Shown here: positions 10,901-22,457 of the stretch, piece after piece | Layout: every line of letters starts with the position of its first letter | Position numbering within the stretch: position 1 is the first letter of the stretch | NCBI GenBank assembly: GCA_002104905.1 | Contig: MCFE01000386.1 | Location: forward strand, 19,467-83,466 | From: Basidiobolus meristosporus CBS 931.73 | Taxonomy: Eukaryota > Basidiobolomycota > Basidiobolomycetes > Basidiobolales > Basidiobolaceae | Direction: 5' to 3' | DNA: 64,000 bases | The notes under the pieces: model-generated | Seen by the model: the letters and a program-made list of their open reading frames with translations, nothing else | What the model was told of the DNA's origin: nothing | The model's database searches: none | Made by a program: the position numbers and the translations under genes

Positions 10901-13695
10901 ATTAGAGGTTTGCTATATATGCCATCATTGGAGTTCGGCTACTAGGTCTCTGACAGCACCATGTACAGCACGTAATATCTGAGCACACAGAAAGTTTAAA
11001 AACACTGACATACTCGACGCTATTGTATGCAATCAATTGGTAAGTATAGCATGAACACTCCATCGCTTACTTGGCCTTACATCCATGATTCATAGGTTAC
11101 GTGAGCTTTTAAACGCGTTCAGCGACCAAAAAGACGAAGAGATGTTAGGTATTCCATTCACTGTCTACTCTTGTATCTATTCCCTGAGCTAATGTACATC
11201 GATATCAGGAAAATGTCTTATTCGTCTGAGCCATATCGAGGCACTTGAGCATGAATTGGAGAGCATCCTATCATATATGCCTAAAATCTCGCCGTCACTC
11301 CACTTACTTGACTTACCCGAGACCCAGGAAGGAAATGGCGCAACTCGCTCAACACAAAACAAAGAAATAACAATTCAGGTGGGTTGTGGCAAAGAAAATG
11401 AGAATGCAATTGGAAGCAGCATTCTCAAATGGTTCCCATGTTTTCGTAGGCACCCAAGAAGCGAGTTACCGAAAAAGCTGGCTCAGATAGAGAGGATGAC
11501 TCAACAAGCGTAAAAGCCTCACATACTACTCAGGTTACCGGAACGCTTCCTTATTTCCGAGAATTGGAGGTATTTCCATTTTTATTTTCTATGTCGGCTT
11601 GACTTACTAACCCTGGCATTGATTAGATGAGCGTATTCAAACTGCTTCGTTGTGAACAACTGAAAGCCACACACGATCCAGATGTTTCACCCCACGAGAA
11701 ATCTACCTTAACGGTATGGTGCGATGTATCCGTATCTTCCAATGCCAACTCACTAACGATGAAATTCAATGACTCAAGTATTCCGATTTGCGTTTTCTCA
11801 TCAAAGATCTGAAAGAGAAACTTGCGTTTAAATTGGGACAGACGACTCCCTCGCCTTTTGGAAGACTCAAGAAGAAAGACAACGGATCTCGCTTTCAGAT
11901 GTTGGCGCGCAAAGGACCTCAAGAAGTCATGTCAGAGGTGGGTCAGTCATATATAGATATCTCAAAAAACCATCACTTAATGAAGGATATGGAATAGGTC
12001 AACGAAATTCTACCATACCTTTGTAGGCATCTGGAGAATGCTGCACAAGAGATTCAAGTTTTGGTAAGTCAACAACCTTCCGGTCTCGTTGCTGCTACCG
12101 CTGCTTATTTATTTGCCATAGGGAACAGATGGTGATACCACCTCTGAGGTAAAGTGCAAGCATTCAATACATGGACAGCGTAGTTTTACTCAAAGTGCTT
12201 GCTGGTTCACAGCGGATCGAAGTTGAATGTATCGACATCATACTCAATACTTTGATCATTATCTTCTCCTGGTCCGACCTGTCGAGTCCAGATAATGAAC
12301 CGATTCTATCGGTAAGCTACCGATTATTCTCATCGATGTGCTGTATTCGTACTAACATTGGGACCTTGGCCAGAAAACATTGAATAATCTAGCTTCTAGA
12401 ATAAAGCTCTCCACCGAGTCACCCACAAACCAACTTCAAGAACTAGTCCAGGAGGCCTTCGAATATGTTTACAAATTCTCCGACCTTTTCCAAACAGCTA
12501 GCTTGTCTATCTTACTACACAAATTGCTAGGGAAAATCATGGAGCTTGCTCCACAAGTACAGCTACTCTCGCCGGAAATTGGGAAATTCTCCGAAAAGCT
12601 TCTTGGTTGTCAATGGAGTGACATTCACGCAATCAAGGTATATTAGCACTGCTTTATGCACACGATTGCAGACCCTAACTTCGAAGTGATACTCTACAGA
12701 GTGACGATTTAGGATATTTGCTACGACAGCGAATCCTTCATTCAGAAGACCCCTTGGGCACAATCGAGGAGTATGCATCTGTTATCCTCCCAGGCCTGTT
12801 TTCAGGCGATGTAGACCTATTGGAGGATCATCCTCTGCTCACCCGAGAAACATTCTTGACATTTTACAAGACGGTAAACAACGAACTGATCAATGTGGTG
12901 GGACAATTTCAAGACCGTTTAGAAGAGCAGGATGCTCTGATATGTCACATCTCCAAGATCGTCATCAGTTGGCAAAACTTGGTGGGATTTGCCAAGAATT
13001 GTGAAAAACGGCCGTTACTTACACTTGTACTCAAAAATGGTCGAACTTTTATCGAACTCTTCCTGAAGAAAATCATGCCCTGTCTGGACGTAAACTTTCG
13101 TACCTATCGAAACGAGATCCTTTCCATCTTCAAGAAAATTCAAAATGCCACTCGCATATTGCAAAATGTTTGCTCTCACTCTAAGGTCACGAAGGACCTG
13201 GTCCTTACTGCCAACGTACCATTGACACGCAAGGCCCTGGAAACACTGTTGTTTAGAGTTAAAGCTTTGCTGGAACACAACCATTGCTTGGGTGCATTCT
13301 GGCTGGGAAATCTCAAACATCGCAGTATTACCGGTGAAGAGGTATCCTCCCAGATTCCCCAAGATGAAATACAAGATCAAGAGTCGGAAGCGTACGGCTC
13401 AAGTTCTCATGCTCCTCTTAAAAGTGCCAAAATTCGGCGAAAGCGTAAGGCTCCACCGACGCATTCCAATAGCAACTTGGACGCCGATGAGGAATCCAAC
13501 AAGCACACTCGGACGGAAGTACCTCCGGAACACAGGAAACTCTCCAACTCGCAAATATCAAATAGTGACGTTGAAGAGGAAACTGCTGAACAATATTTGA
13601 ACCTGGAGGCCATTGAGGACGAGATGGAGGAGGAGGATGAAGAAGAGGAAGAAGAAGAAGAGGCACAAGATTCTGATGGCTCCATCCTAATTTAA
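7963..13695 (+). CDS. FANCD2: Fanconi anaemia group D2 protein (FANCD2)
   Basis: Nuclear DNA repair scaffold that is monoubiquitinated with FANCI at DNA interstrand crosslinks. Exon by exon the translation follows the animal protein: LVRILLSIDSVQPDLLDLL, RWLDHIVEPERLTAKIM, LDDLPIMIKFLLQS, then VIRKQLSSSIEKYRQMGVVG around 10055, which covers the segment of the vertebrate ubiquitination site. The last 1-kb exon (12700-13695) contains CLGAFWLGNLKHRSITGEE and a Glu-rich tail. About 23 exons. Joins I can support: 7963-7981, 8046-8117, 8191-8476, 8509-8632, 8690-8770, 8839-8940, 9000-9110, 9170-9302, 9361-10182, 10246-10343, 10402-10608, 10668-10907, 10969-11039, 11096-11148, 11209-11378, 11450-11569, 11627-11713, 11779-11937, 11998-12063, an exon near 12122-12148, one starting between 12160 and 12190 and ending 12311, 12374-12637 and 12700-13695. 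The 8476/8509 join needs a 32-nt intron and the join near 12150 is not settled. Identification is firm; details of two joins are not. Confidence 0.93.
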
Positions 13696-14529
13696 CTTAC
13701 GCTGCTCCGTAACGTATCGCACATTTATTGTATTTGTTGAATAAATAATAGTCATTGCGAATAAACCCTACGTTTGCAAATATAAACCTCGCCACACTTG
13801 ATACGTATTATATGGCCCTCGTTCATTCAACTATCTTTAATAAACACCAGCAACTAGTATTTGATGCCAATGAAAGGCAACACCGACTACAGCGGTTAAA
13901 AAGAAAAAGAAAATGCGCAGCTCAGGGAACAAGGTGTAGTTTGTTTATGGGCAAACATACCACCGAGCCCTATCACACTATCGTACTAATAGACTAATCT
14001 AACTCCAGTAGAACAATCAATGCAATATCGGGAAGACGAATCATGAAGAAGCTTTGGGGAGGGGTAAACATTCGTAATAGAATAAACAAACATTAGGAAA
14101 TCAAAAAATCCAGAATTCAGTAATTTGTGTTACCGGAATTGCCATAACACAGCTCAACAACAGTCGGGAAAGGAGAAAATTTTCCTCCAAAACCACGGGG
14201 ATTCCTTTTTTTTTTCTCGAAACGAATCGAAGGAATCGGATGACGGGGGTTTGATTCGGTCATCATCACAATACTGACCGGATGGATTAAATAGGGCTTT
14301 AATACGAATCTTGAATGTCAGTATGGTCTAAAATCATTGTCCATAGTCCTGGACTTTCGTCCGGGGATCCACTAGGATTACGTATATTTGAGTACTTTAA
14401 AATTGATTTCTATCGGGGGTCCCTGACCATCAGAAAAGGGTTTTCCTCATCCAGAGTTCCTAATAAAAGGAGGCCATCTGCATATTCGTTGATTTGTCTC
14501 TCTTCTCTTTATCCTCAGAGTATACAAAC
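13696..14529. other. Intergenic region, promoter side of the Ran gene
   Basis: AT-rich. A frame at 13755-13997 has no recognisable product. A T-run lies near 14203-14216. The 60 nt before the Ran ATG are pyrimidine-rich (TCTCTCTTCTCTTTATCCTC), as is common upstream of highly expressed fungal genes. It may also be the acceptor of a 5' UTR intron (TATCCTCAG, ending near 14519). Confidence 0.4.
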
Positions 14530-15238
14530 ATGGCCGCTGAAGTTCCTACTTTCAAACTTGTTCTTGGTAAGTGCACTCTCTTCTGGGTATGATCCCGCCT
14601 TGTGCTCGTTGCTGACCTGCGATGCTTCTCTAGTTGGTGATGGTGGTACCGGTAAGACTACCTTCGTCAAGCGTCACTTGACTGGTGAATTCGAAAAGAA
14701 GTACGTCGCCACCCTCGGTGTCGAAGTCCATCCTTTGACTTTCCACACCAACTTCGGTGCCATCTGCTTCAACACCTGGGATACCGCTGGACAAGAGAAG
14801 TTCGGTGGACTTCGTGATGGTTACTACATCCAAGGACAATGTGCCATCATCATGTTCGATGTCACCTCCCGTATCACCTACAAGAACGTCCCCAACTGGC
14901 ATCGTGACTTGGTCCGTGTCTGCGAGAACATCCCCATCGTTCTTTGCGGTAACAAGGTCGATATCAAGGAGAGAAAGGTCAAGGCCAAGACCATCACCTT
15001 CCACCGTAAGAAGAACCTCCAATACTACGATATCTCCGCCAAGTCCAACTACAACTTCGAGAAGCCTTTCCTCTGGTTGGCCCGTAAGTTGGTTGGTAAC
15101 CCTAACCTCGACTTCGTTGCCTCCCCTGCCTTGGCTCCTCCCGAAGTCTCAGTTGACCCTGCCCTCATGGCTGAATACAACAGGGAACTCGAGGCTGCTG
15201 CTAACCAACCTCTTCCTGAAGAAGATGAAGACTTGTAA
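14530..15238 (+). CDS. GSP1: Ran GTPase (GSP1 homologue)
   Basis: Small GTPase that gives direction to nuclear import and export and helps spindle assembly. Exons 14530-14566 and 14634-15238 (intron 67 nt) encode 213 residues, the normal size. The intron splits the codon just before the P-loop: exon 1 ends in FKLVL and exon 2 starts [11 protein letters not shown]. Other G boxes are clear: [17 protein letters not shown] (G3), GNKVDIK (G4), ISAKSNY (G5). The C-terminus is the acidic PEEDEDL tail specific to Ran, with no prenylation Cys. Codon use is strongly biased to C-ending codons, unlike the neighbours, as expected for a highly expressed gene. Confidence 0.98.
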
Positions 15239-15601
15239 ATGTAATGCTAGCCTATTACCTATACTCCCGTAGTTTCTTGCTATGAAAAAATATCATGAAA
15301 CCTGTATTCTTTAATAGAAAATGATTAAAACCATCATGAAAATGACGTCAAACTGCTCTATTCTCCCATGATTCAACCATTATTTCGAAGTTGGTACGTT
15401 TGGAGCCATGTCTGCATGGGTAAACTGTAGTCGATGACTATGATTTAATTAGCATGTTTCAAGAAATTAGTTGGTGATGCTTCGGGGAATGAAGATTGCT
15501 CGTAATATGTACTACTGAACTGAAGGGGGGGGGGCTTGGAGTATATTGGACAAAAAGAATGGGATTAATGATCGGGTCACAGGGTGGTTGGGTCTAGCAG
15601 G
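15239..15601. other. Short intergenic region between converging Ran and GYP1 genes
   Basis: Holds the 3' ends of both genes. A run of nine G residues lies near 15526. No coding frame or RNA gene seen. Confidence 0.5.
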
Positions 15602-17789
15602 CTAGTGGCCGAAGTGGCTTGGCGCGTTGTGGAACAATGTTTTCCAGATGTAGGCTTGTGACAGCAGCATCTCAATCTCCTTCTCGGTCCAGTATTGGGT
15701 GGGGAGGGACTGGAGGTACATGATGATCTCCTGGAACTCCAGCTTTCTCAAATGCTCCGACCAGTGGACCAGGAACGCGGCGCACATGTACAGATGGAAG
15801 TCCGAAAAGCCCGACTCTCCTTCGGCCTGTTTTCGCGTCGAAAAGGATGGTGAAGGGAAATTAGCACGGGCTCAAGTCAAAGTGACCTCATATGGCGTAC
15901 CAAGTAAGTGTCCCACATACGGATGGTGGCGTTCATGGGGATTTCTCGCATTAGCAGACAGTTCATCCATCGGAAAGTGAACTGGATATACTCCACTCCT
16001 TCGGCTGCGAGGTGCGCGGCCAGCGGGGCTGTGAATTCAGAAAGGTCAATACTCCGGTTGCCAGGTCAGGCTTGGGGTACGGCGGGCTTACCATCGACTC
16101 GCTCAATGAACTCGCGAAGTTTGAAGATCTGGCGCTGAATGCCAGGTTGAGCAAAAGTATAGTTGTCCTGTCCAGGGAGGTGAGAGATCTGTGGGTCTGT
16201 CACGATGGCTTGTCTGTCAACTAACCTGAATCCCATCCAGTAGTTTGGTCAAGCACCAAAAGCTATCCGCCTCCAATGTGGTTAGGGCTTCTTTGGAGAG
16301 TACGCCAATATCATAGGTTTCAGGGTCTACGCCTTCATCTATTTCAACAAATGAATGGTTGTTCTTATCGAACCAACAGCATGCTGTGGGTAGGAATACC
16401 TATATAGGCAGTCAGGAAAACTTGGAAGAACGGGGTTACCAGATCATTGATCCCCTGTACATAGCCACTCGCTGGGTGTTGAACTGCCCAACAATACAAG
16501 ATACGTTTAAGGCACTGTCAGTACAAGGGTGAGTAACCTGAGTGAGCATACACAAGGGCTATCAGCACGAACCTCCTGTGTTACTGGATGCCGATATAGG
16601 GCGACTTCGGGGTTGGTTCTAGGAACGTCAATTGAGATCTGCTCAAATAAGCTTATTACGTCATGGCGATAAAGTCGGGTTGGAATAGATAGATCTTGCC
16701 TGGTGCCACATTTCCTCATCCAGACCAGCCTCGCCGCGACCAAATGTTTGGGTGATAGCGTCCTCATACTCTTTCCGCTTTCGAGCCAGTGTTTGGGCGC
16801 GTCGTTCAGCATTGCATGGCAAATACCCCTTGATTCGATGTATCAGTATGGTTGGCAAGGCAAAAAGTGCGGCAGGTACATACTAGCATTAGTCGCCATG
16901 CGGTTGGTCTTAGGTCTACTGGTATGCCATTCCAGCAAAGTTCTTGCAGCTTGGCTGAACAGTGAAGCCATCAGTTTGTGTTTTCCCAAAATTTCAACAA
17001 GTTCTCCTACCTAGGTCGACACTGGGTGCTTCAAGTAGCTTCTTCAGACGATTGTACTTCGACAATTGCGAGTCTGACATCTTGGATTTCAATGAAACCC
17101 GGGATGCGGATATCGGTGAATTTGTAGCGGACTGAGAGGTTTCTGGAAGGTTGAACATTGAGGTGTTAGTACTGCCTTCTTCAGATACAACGTAAGGAAT
17201 TGTTACTTGGTGGTGGGGTGCGTCCTCTGGTCAATTGTGCCGATAGGTCGCCTTCGAGATCACAATCAGATTCTCCCAGGTTTTGAGCACTGAAGAATGG
17301 TACATGCAGAGTATCTTTGTTGGAGTGAGCTTCCCCATTTACATCAGAATCCCAATCCTGGTTGATGTTGTCAATAAAGTCGGTTGGACTAATCCTTCCG
17401 GAGTATTTTTGGGTGCGTTGTGAGCTGCCTCCTTGCCGGTAGGAATTTCTAAAGGGAACCAGGGGTGTTGTTTAATACACCCAAAAAGGCAAGCTCGAGC
17501 GAAAAGCCTTTTGGCCAGATAATCTAGTATATACTCACGACAAATCCGAACCGGTGATGGCAGCTCCGTGAGAATACTGTGCTCCAAATATATTGAAGCC
17601 ATTTTGTTCGGATGACCTGAAAAGTGGACAAGTTAGCTTTTTCAATGAAGCATTCGATGTTGGCGGAAATGGTTTCATTGTCACAACGATGTGTTCAAAT
17701 GAAAGCGCCAAACACCACCTACTTCTCAGGAAGTTTCTTGAAAGAGCGTCTCCAGAAAGATTTGGTATCGGATTCACTAGGTCAAGCAA
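15602..17789 (-). CDS. GYP1: TBC-domain Rab GTPase-activating protein, GYP1/TBC1D22 type
   Basis: GTPase-activating protein for Golgi Rab GTPases (Ypt1/Rab1 class in yeast). Read on the minus strand through about ten exons separated by introns of 45-110 nt. The N-terminal part is Ser/Thr/Asp-rich and disordered. The TBC domain starts near IPVDLRPTAWRLMLGYLPC. Catalytic fingers are both present: Arg in ISIDVPRTNP (16600-16640) and Gln in ASGYVQGINDLV (about 16450). The final exon gives MCAAFLVHWSEHLRKLEF and SQAYIWKTLFHNAPSHF, which is diagnostic of the GYP1 subfamily. One intron, 16639-16699, has a GC donor. The first exon is uncertain: the frame around GFNIFGAQYSHGAAITGSDL (17540-17600) is certain, but the start codon may be as far up as 17789, with another intron between. 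Confidence 0.88.
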
Positions 17790-17829
17790 TAGGTAATGAG
17801 CAAAATGACCTGTAGATTCAATCGGAGGG

Positions 17830-18365
17830 GGGCTGGGAATGACCAGGTATTCTGGTAATTTTTTGGTAAGGAAAACCCGACGATCTATTAGGATTCCACC
17901 TCACCTTGTATTCATTCTTTGTACAGAGAAAACACGGAATGGGCTCTAGTGTGGGCGAGTACTAAATCTAACCTAGCTTTAGAGGGTCACTTCAAAAATG
18001 AGCTGATATTGTTCGGTTGGTTCGAGATTCGGCCAAAGTAACCACCAACTGCCCATATTAATCAAATATGAATTGGAAAAGCCACACTGGATCACAAAAT
18101 ATATGGTTTAAAGTCCCACCAATCAGTGCCCCCTCTGATCCCAATGTACTGGCGATCAATTGGTGATAGGAACTCATTTCAACTCGAATAGTACTTTAAT
18201 TGCATGTGCAGCTGACCCGTACAATAGTGCATTCCTCTGACATTGTTTCAAATCATCGAACAATCCGCATTGAGCGCATGCATTACGGGTGTCAAATTTA
18301 AGGTTTGTTCACTATGTATGTTACATAAGCAGTCTTTTATTACAAAATCTCAAAACTGTGGACAA
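17830..18365. other. Intergenic region upstream of GYP1 and downstream of oxidase A
   Basis: AT-rich, no coding frame or RNA gene recognised. It should carry the GYP1 promoter on its left side. Confidence 0.4.
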
Positions 18366-21300
18366 CTACTTTTGAACACGGAAGATACCCCAACTGTCTA
18401 ATAGGAACTCGGTGTTAATCCAGCCAGGACGATAAGCCCAGTCACCGGTGTAATTACTGGCATAGAATTCATTGGTGATACTGGTGCCTGTACTGATTGC
18501 ATTATTAACTGAGGAAACTCCGTGTTGTGGGGCCTTGAGTTGGTCTTCCCAGGCGTGGCCATGAAGATGGAACGAAAGCGGTCTTGGTTTATCCAGACCG
18601 CTGACAACGTGAAGTAATTGTTTAACTCCGGCCTGAGCGTGGAAGATGTGTGTTGAGGGATTGTTGTTTTTCAACCAGTTGGGTGCAGCAGCAGGCTGGT
18701 TGCGGTAGCTCATTGCCTTCAGACCAGTGTCTTGCAAACTAATAGTCGACTCGTTGGGAACAGGAGTAGTGAGGTTTGCAAGGATTTGGACTGGGCTGTT
18801 AACGGCATATGGGATTGGTTGGTTGACCTGATTATTCTGGAATAGACGCAAGCCAGACTGTAAGAGCACCACCTTGTCTTGGTAAAGCAGTCTTCTGCGG
18901 TTCTCGGATTTACCATAGACATTGTTGCGGTAGTAAACATTGGCTTCTGCCCCGTACCATTTGTCAGGTGTTTGGTGCGAGTCCAGGATCACCAGAGCTC
19001 CAATAAGCCCGTGATGCTTGTGGTTGCGAATGTCAGCGTGATCCTGAATCGGGAGAGCACCCAAATGCTGGTCGGCATAGAGACTGTAGGAGATTGTCTT
19101 CCCAGGGCCAACAGTCGAGTCCGGGTTGTAGCCAACATTCGTACCATCATCATATCTGACATCATGTTGTATGAGTGGCACATGCATAGATACCCTGCTA
19201 GACACCTTGCGGTCTGGAATGTCCGCTGTAACTGGGACAGGGAATGGCTCAGGCTCTAGCTGCTTCGGCAGAGCATTGTGCAGATGAATCAAAACACGCT
19301 CCCCTACCAGCCCTCTGATGATCAGCGGGTCGACATCCTTCCCGTTCACATTGAAGCACTCTCCGTTCTTGGGCTTGATGATCTTGGTGGTGTGGGGATG
19401 TTGGTACCCAGTCAAGCAATAGATCAGCCCAAATGGATCACTCCACCCATCCGAGTTGTACACAATCTCCTGACGCTTTGCAGTCACGAAGTATTGGCGT
19501 TCACCAGTCACCTTGGATCTGAACTTGCTGGCTGCTCTGGTCAAGCTCTTGCCCACACCCTTGGACTGTCTCGTGTGTGCATACCGATATCTGGCGATGC
19601 TCTTCAGCAATGGCGAGTGGTAGAAGGATGATCTCCTTTCTTGAGAGTCAGGAATCGGAGGCAAGTGCTTCTGAGGGGAGTCATGAACACGAACAATGCC
19701 CCAGTTACCAAGCCATAGGTCATCCACACCACCGAGCTTGTAGAGATGATCACCAGCACTATAATCAGCCTGAACTCTGAATGTGAAACCTTCAGAGATA
19801 CCAATAGTCTGCTGAGCAGTAACATTAACATTCGCAAGGTCTCTGAACTTTTGCCAGCGCATTCCATGCATCTCAAGACTGTGCGATTTGTCATGAGCAC
19901 CTTGTGCCAAACGTATGATAATATTGTCCCCTCGGTAGGCTTCGAACAAAGTGGTCGAAGGATCCCCATACTTGTTCTTGCTACTGAACCACTCCGACGG
20001 GTCCAATCCCTTTCTCTCGGATAAAGGCTCATTTCTGTAATTTAACAAAACTATACCTTGCTCCGGGAATGGGCTTTGGGCAGGTGGTGGATTGATTGCA
20101 GTGCCGTTTGAATAAAATGCTGGTGCAAAGTCACCAATGAACAGGACCTGCTCTCTGAATGACTCTTCCGGTCCAACCACTACTGCACTAACATTATAGC
20201 GCTGTTCAGTCTTTACATCACGTGGATTTAGGAACTTTGAGCCTTCGGGAGCCACTGGCGCCAGCCCATAAAGCCCCTTCTTCTGGCGATAACTAGCAAA
20301 CAAGTGATCGTGGAAGAATACGTGACCCAGAGCATCGTCGATCCACCAGCGATTAATCAGATACTTTCCGAACCGAGCCCCACTAATATAGTTCCAGCCA
20401 ACAGACGCACCATCACTACTAAGCACATCAAACTTGACGAGATGTACGTGCATTCCTGCCTCACCTTCGTGAGCCACAGCCTTACATCTCGGGAAATCGG
20501 GATCAAATACTGTGCCAGGAATGAATTCTGGCAGGTGGTTGTTGTATTGACTGACGGAGACACTCTTCTGAGTCACTCGCATTGCAAATGGCTCGTACTT
20601 GGCTGGGCGGCCAGGATCCGGTTTGACTTGCTCTTCTGCCTGGTACATGTGGCCATAAGGATAATACCATCCATGCTTGTTGTATTCGAGTTGGCGAGAT
20701 TGAATACTGACATTGAAGAAGTGCGTATCGACCTCACGAGGAGTGGGGATCAGGGTGAAGAAATTTCCAGGTTGAGGGTCCGAGTTCATATTGGCAACCT
20801 CTACCTTGGTAGCAGGACGGTAGTCCGAGCCCTCAGGGACCTTGCCTAGAATCTCCTCTGGCCATGGAACTCTCGGAGATTTCTGACCAGGAGTACCAGC
20901 AATGAAGTTGGGGAAGCCTGGCTGGATCTCGCTCTTGTATGGGGGATGTGGTCGACCCGGTAGTGGAGTCAACTTGGGAATAGGAGAGCCATCTGGATAG
21001 GTATAGCGCCCGTCTTCGTAGCGGTCCAACACACGCATCATACTCCACATTCCTGTCTCGAAGTGAACGTACAAATGGCAATGGAGAATAACATCTCCGA
21101 TCAACTTGAGTCTAGAGCCGGCGCCGAAGTGGATGTCCAAATCCCAGGTGGTCAATGGGGACAAGGAGAAGGAGTCGATGATGTCACTCTTACGATCACC
21201 TCTGCCTGAACTCCATTGATGGCCGTGCAAGTGGAATACGTGAGTTTCGGTAACACCAGTCTCGATCACTCTGAATCTCACCGGATCACCGGCGTATGCT

Positions 21301-22394
21301 CGGAAAACTGGGGTGGCTGGATCGCCAAACAGCCAGCTTGAGTGATGCTGTTCTTCACCATTCACGTTCGATATAGTGCCTTCGTTGATCATTCTCCACA
21401 GTGCGAGTTCCCGATTCTTCATTGGCTCCGAGCGGTAGTTGAAGAAATTCTCGATGAGGGTGCTCCCGGTGCTGTTGTTTCCGGTGCAAGGGTCGATTGT
21501 TGGGGGGCCGTTGTTGACCATTTGCACACGATCCTGGAAGAAGAGGGTGAACTCTCTGAAGGAGCAATCGGGGTGTGAATGCATCCTTTCTTCTGCATAG
21601 AAGTTTTCCACCTCCGGGCAACCTCCATGCATGGGGTAGGGATGGATATCAACATGGGTGCCCTCCTCTGTAGGCTTCCCAGTGACCGGGTCGGTCCAGA
21701 GAGAACCTCTTGGCTCCACAATGATAGCGGCGAACAACCCATGGACTACAGTACCTGTTGGGAATCCATCGTAGTTTCCACCGTCAGATATGAGGTAGGT
21801 TCCTTCCTTCAAGCAGGGCCATTCATATTCTGTCTCCTCATTGGTACTAACAATACTGGCTTGGTTATCACCGACTACAGTCCCGTCATTTGTGATGTCG
21901 TATCCAAAGAGGTAAGGATGCATCCCGACTTGGCGCCCATTGACAAGATTTGTGAATTTGACGTGCATCTTATCACCCTGGTTGCAGCGAAGTACCAGGG
22001 GACTGACGAGTGGATGTGTGGGCAAGTCACTGGAGTTCTGGGCTATCAGAGCTTGTAAATCCTGACGATAGGTGAGAAGTTCCTTGGCATTCTTCTTCAA
22101 AGCAAACATGGCGCCAGCTGGATCGTAGTCGCCCCAGTTGTTCACGACTAGAGGCATATCTATCGCCATGACATCATATTGACGGGTCTTGGGGACAAGT
22201 CGCTGAGACATACTGCCGCCTCTCTGATTCCAGTTGGATCGGCCTCTGTACGAGCTGTAGCCTCTTCTTTGTTCAGCGGCCGAAATTCCAGGAAGAAGCA
22301 AACCGAGTACCAGCATCAGCAGCATCAAGTAGATCATAGGACGTCCACCCCTGTCCCGTGCGTGCTCACGTTTCGATGTACGATTGTTGAACAT
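18366..22394 (-). CDS. Large secreted multicopper oxidase A (MnxG/MofA manganese-oxidase-like)
   Basis: A single uninterrupted frame of 1342 residues. I chose the ATG at 22394, not the upstream in-frame one at 22484, because the tandem paralogue starts at the same place and a TATA box lies 56 nt upstream. A long basic n-region and a hydrophobic stretch (residues 21-38) form a signal peptide or anchor. It is built from several cupredoxin domains: VVHGLFAAIIVEPRGSLWTD (about 217), HLHGHQW (388-394) followed by the T1/T3 box HCHLYVHFETGMW (438-450), HVHLVKFD (649) with FFHDH (693-697), then repeated domains ending in HLHGHAW (1276), which is not followed by an HCH box, so the last T1 site seems lost. 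Fungal laccases and Fet3 are about 500-650 residues. The size and the GLF-IVEPxGS-WTDP and HCHLYxHFxxGMW signatures recall bacterial MnxG/MofA manganese oxidases. The substrate (Mn, Fe or phenols) is not proven. Confidence 0.85.
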   Translation of the reverse strand: MFNNRTSKREHARDRGGRPMIYLMLLMLVLGLLLPGISAAEQRRGYSSYRGRSNWNQRGGSMSQRLVPKTRQYDVMAIDMPLVVNNWGDYDPAGAMFALKKNAKELLTYRQDLQALIAQNSSDLPTHPLVSPLVLRCNQGDKMHVKFTNLVNGRQVGMHPYLFGYDITNDGTVVGDNQASIVSTNEETEYEWPCLKEGTYLISDGGNYDGFPTGTVVHGLFAAIIVEPRGSLWTDPVTGKPTEEGTHVDIHPYPMHGGCPEVENFYAEERMHSHPDCSFREFTLFFQDRVQMVNNGPPTIDPCTGNNSTGSTLIENFFNYRSEPMKNRELALWRMINEGTISNVNGEEQHHSSWLFGDPATPVFRAYAGDPVRFRVIETGVTETHVFHLHGHQWSSGRGDRKSDIIDSFSLSPLTTWDLDIHFGAGSRLKLIGDVILHCHLYVHFETGMWSMMRVLDRYEDGRYTYPDGSPIPKLTPLPGRPHPPYKSEIQPGFPNFIAGTPGQKSPRVPWPEEILGKVPEGSDYRPATKVEVANMNSDPQPGNFFTLIPTPREVDTHFFNVSIQSRQLEYNKHGWYYPYGHMYQAEEQVKPDPGRPAKYEPFAMRVTQKSVSVSQYNNHLPEFIPGTVFDPDFPRCKAVAHEGEAGMHVHLVKFDVLSSDGASVGWNYISGARFGKYLINRWWIDDALGHVFFHDHLFASYRQKKGLYGLAPVAPEGSKFLNPRDVKTEQRYNVSAVVVGPEESFREQVLFIGDFAPAFYSNGTAINPPPAQSPFPEQGIVLLNYRNEPLSERKGLDPSEWFSSKNKYGDPSTTLFEAYRGDNIIIRLAQGAHDKSHSLEMHGMRWQKFRDLANVNVTAQQTIGISEGFTFRVQADYSAGDHLYKLGGVDDLWLGNWGIVRVHDSPQKHLPPIPDSQERRSSFYHSPLLKSIARYRYAHTRQSKGVGKSLTRAASKFRSKVTGERQYFVTAKRQEIVYNSDGWSDPFGLIYCLTGYQHPHTTKIIKPKNGECFNVNGKDVDPLIIRGLVGERVLIHLHNALPKQLEPEPFPVPVTADIPDRKVSSRVSMHVPLIQHDVRYDDGTNVGYNPDSTVGPGKTISYSLYADQHLGALPIQDHADIRNHKHHGLIGALVILDSHQTPDKWYGAEANVYYRNNVYGKSENRRRLLYQDKVVLLQSGLRLFQNNQVNQPIPYAVNSPVQILANLTTPVPNESTISLQDTGLKAMSYRNQPAAAPNWLKNNNPSTHIFHAQAGVKQLLHVVSGLDKPRPLSFHLHGHAWEDQLKAPQHGVSSVNNAISTGTSITNEFYASNYTGDWAYRPGWINTEFLLDSWGIFRVQK

Positions 22395-22449
22395 CGTCAA
22401 GTGATACCAGTATCTACCTGAGCTGACGTTCTCGATGGCACCACAGCAG

Positions 22450-22457
22450 CTTATATA
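22450..22457 (-). promoter_or_regulatory. TATA box of oxidase A
   Basis: TATATAAG on the minus strand, preceded directly by CCAAT, 56 nt before the chosen ATG. The leader between it and the ATG contains CAGGTAGATxCTGGTAxCACT, which is shared with the leader of oxidase B. Confidence 0.75.

Noticed and set aside
13407-13685. Poly-Ser and poly-Leu/Pro frames opposite the end of FANCD2
   Set aside because: Complement of the GAG/GAA-rich acidic tail of FANCD2.
13755-13997. 80-codon plus-strand ORF after FANCD2
   Set aside because: Low-complexity basic composition in the 3' flank; nothing supports expression.
14630-15022. 130-codon minus-strand frame opposite Ran
   Set aside because: Mirror of the strongly biased codons of the Ran gene; no domain, no splice or promoter signals.
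18879-22421. Many frames of 60-180 codons antisense to the oxidase genes, repeated in both copies
   Set aside because: They follow from the long open sense frames and are duplicated with them; none resembles a protein.
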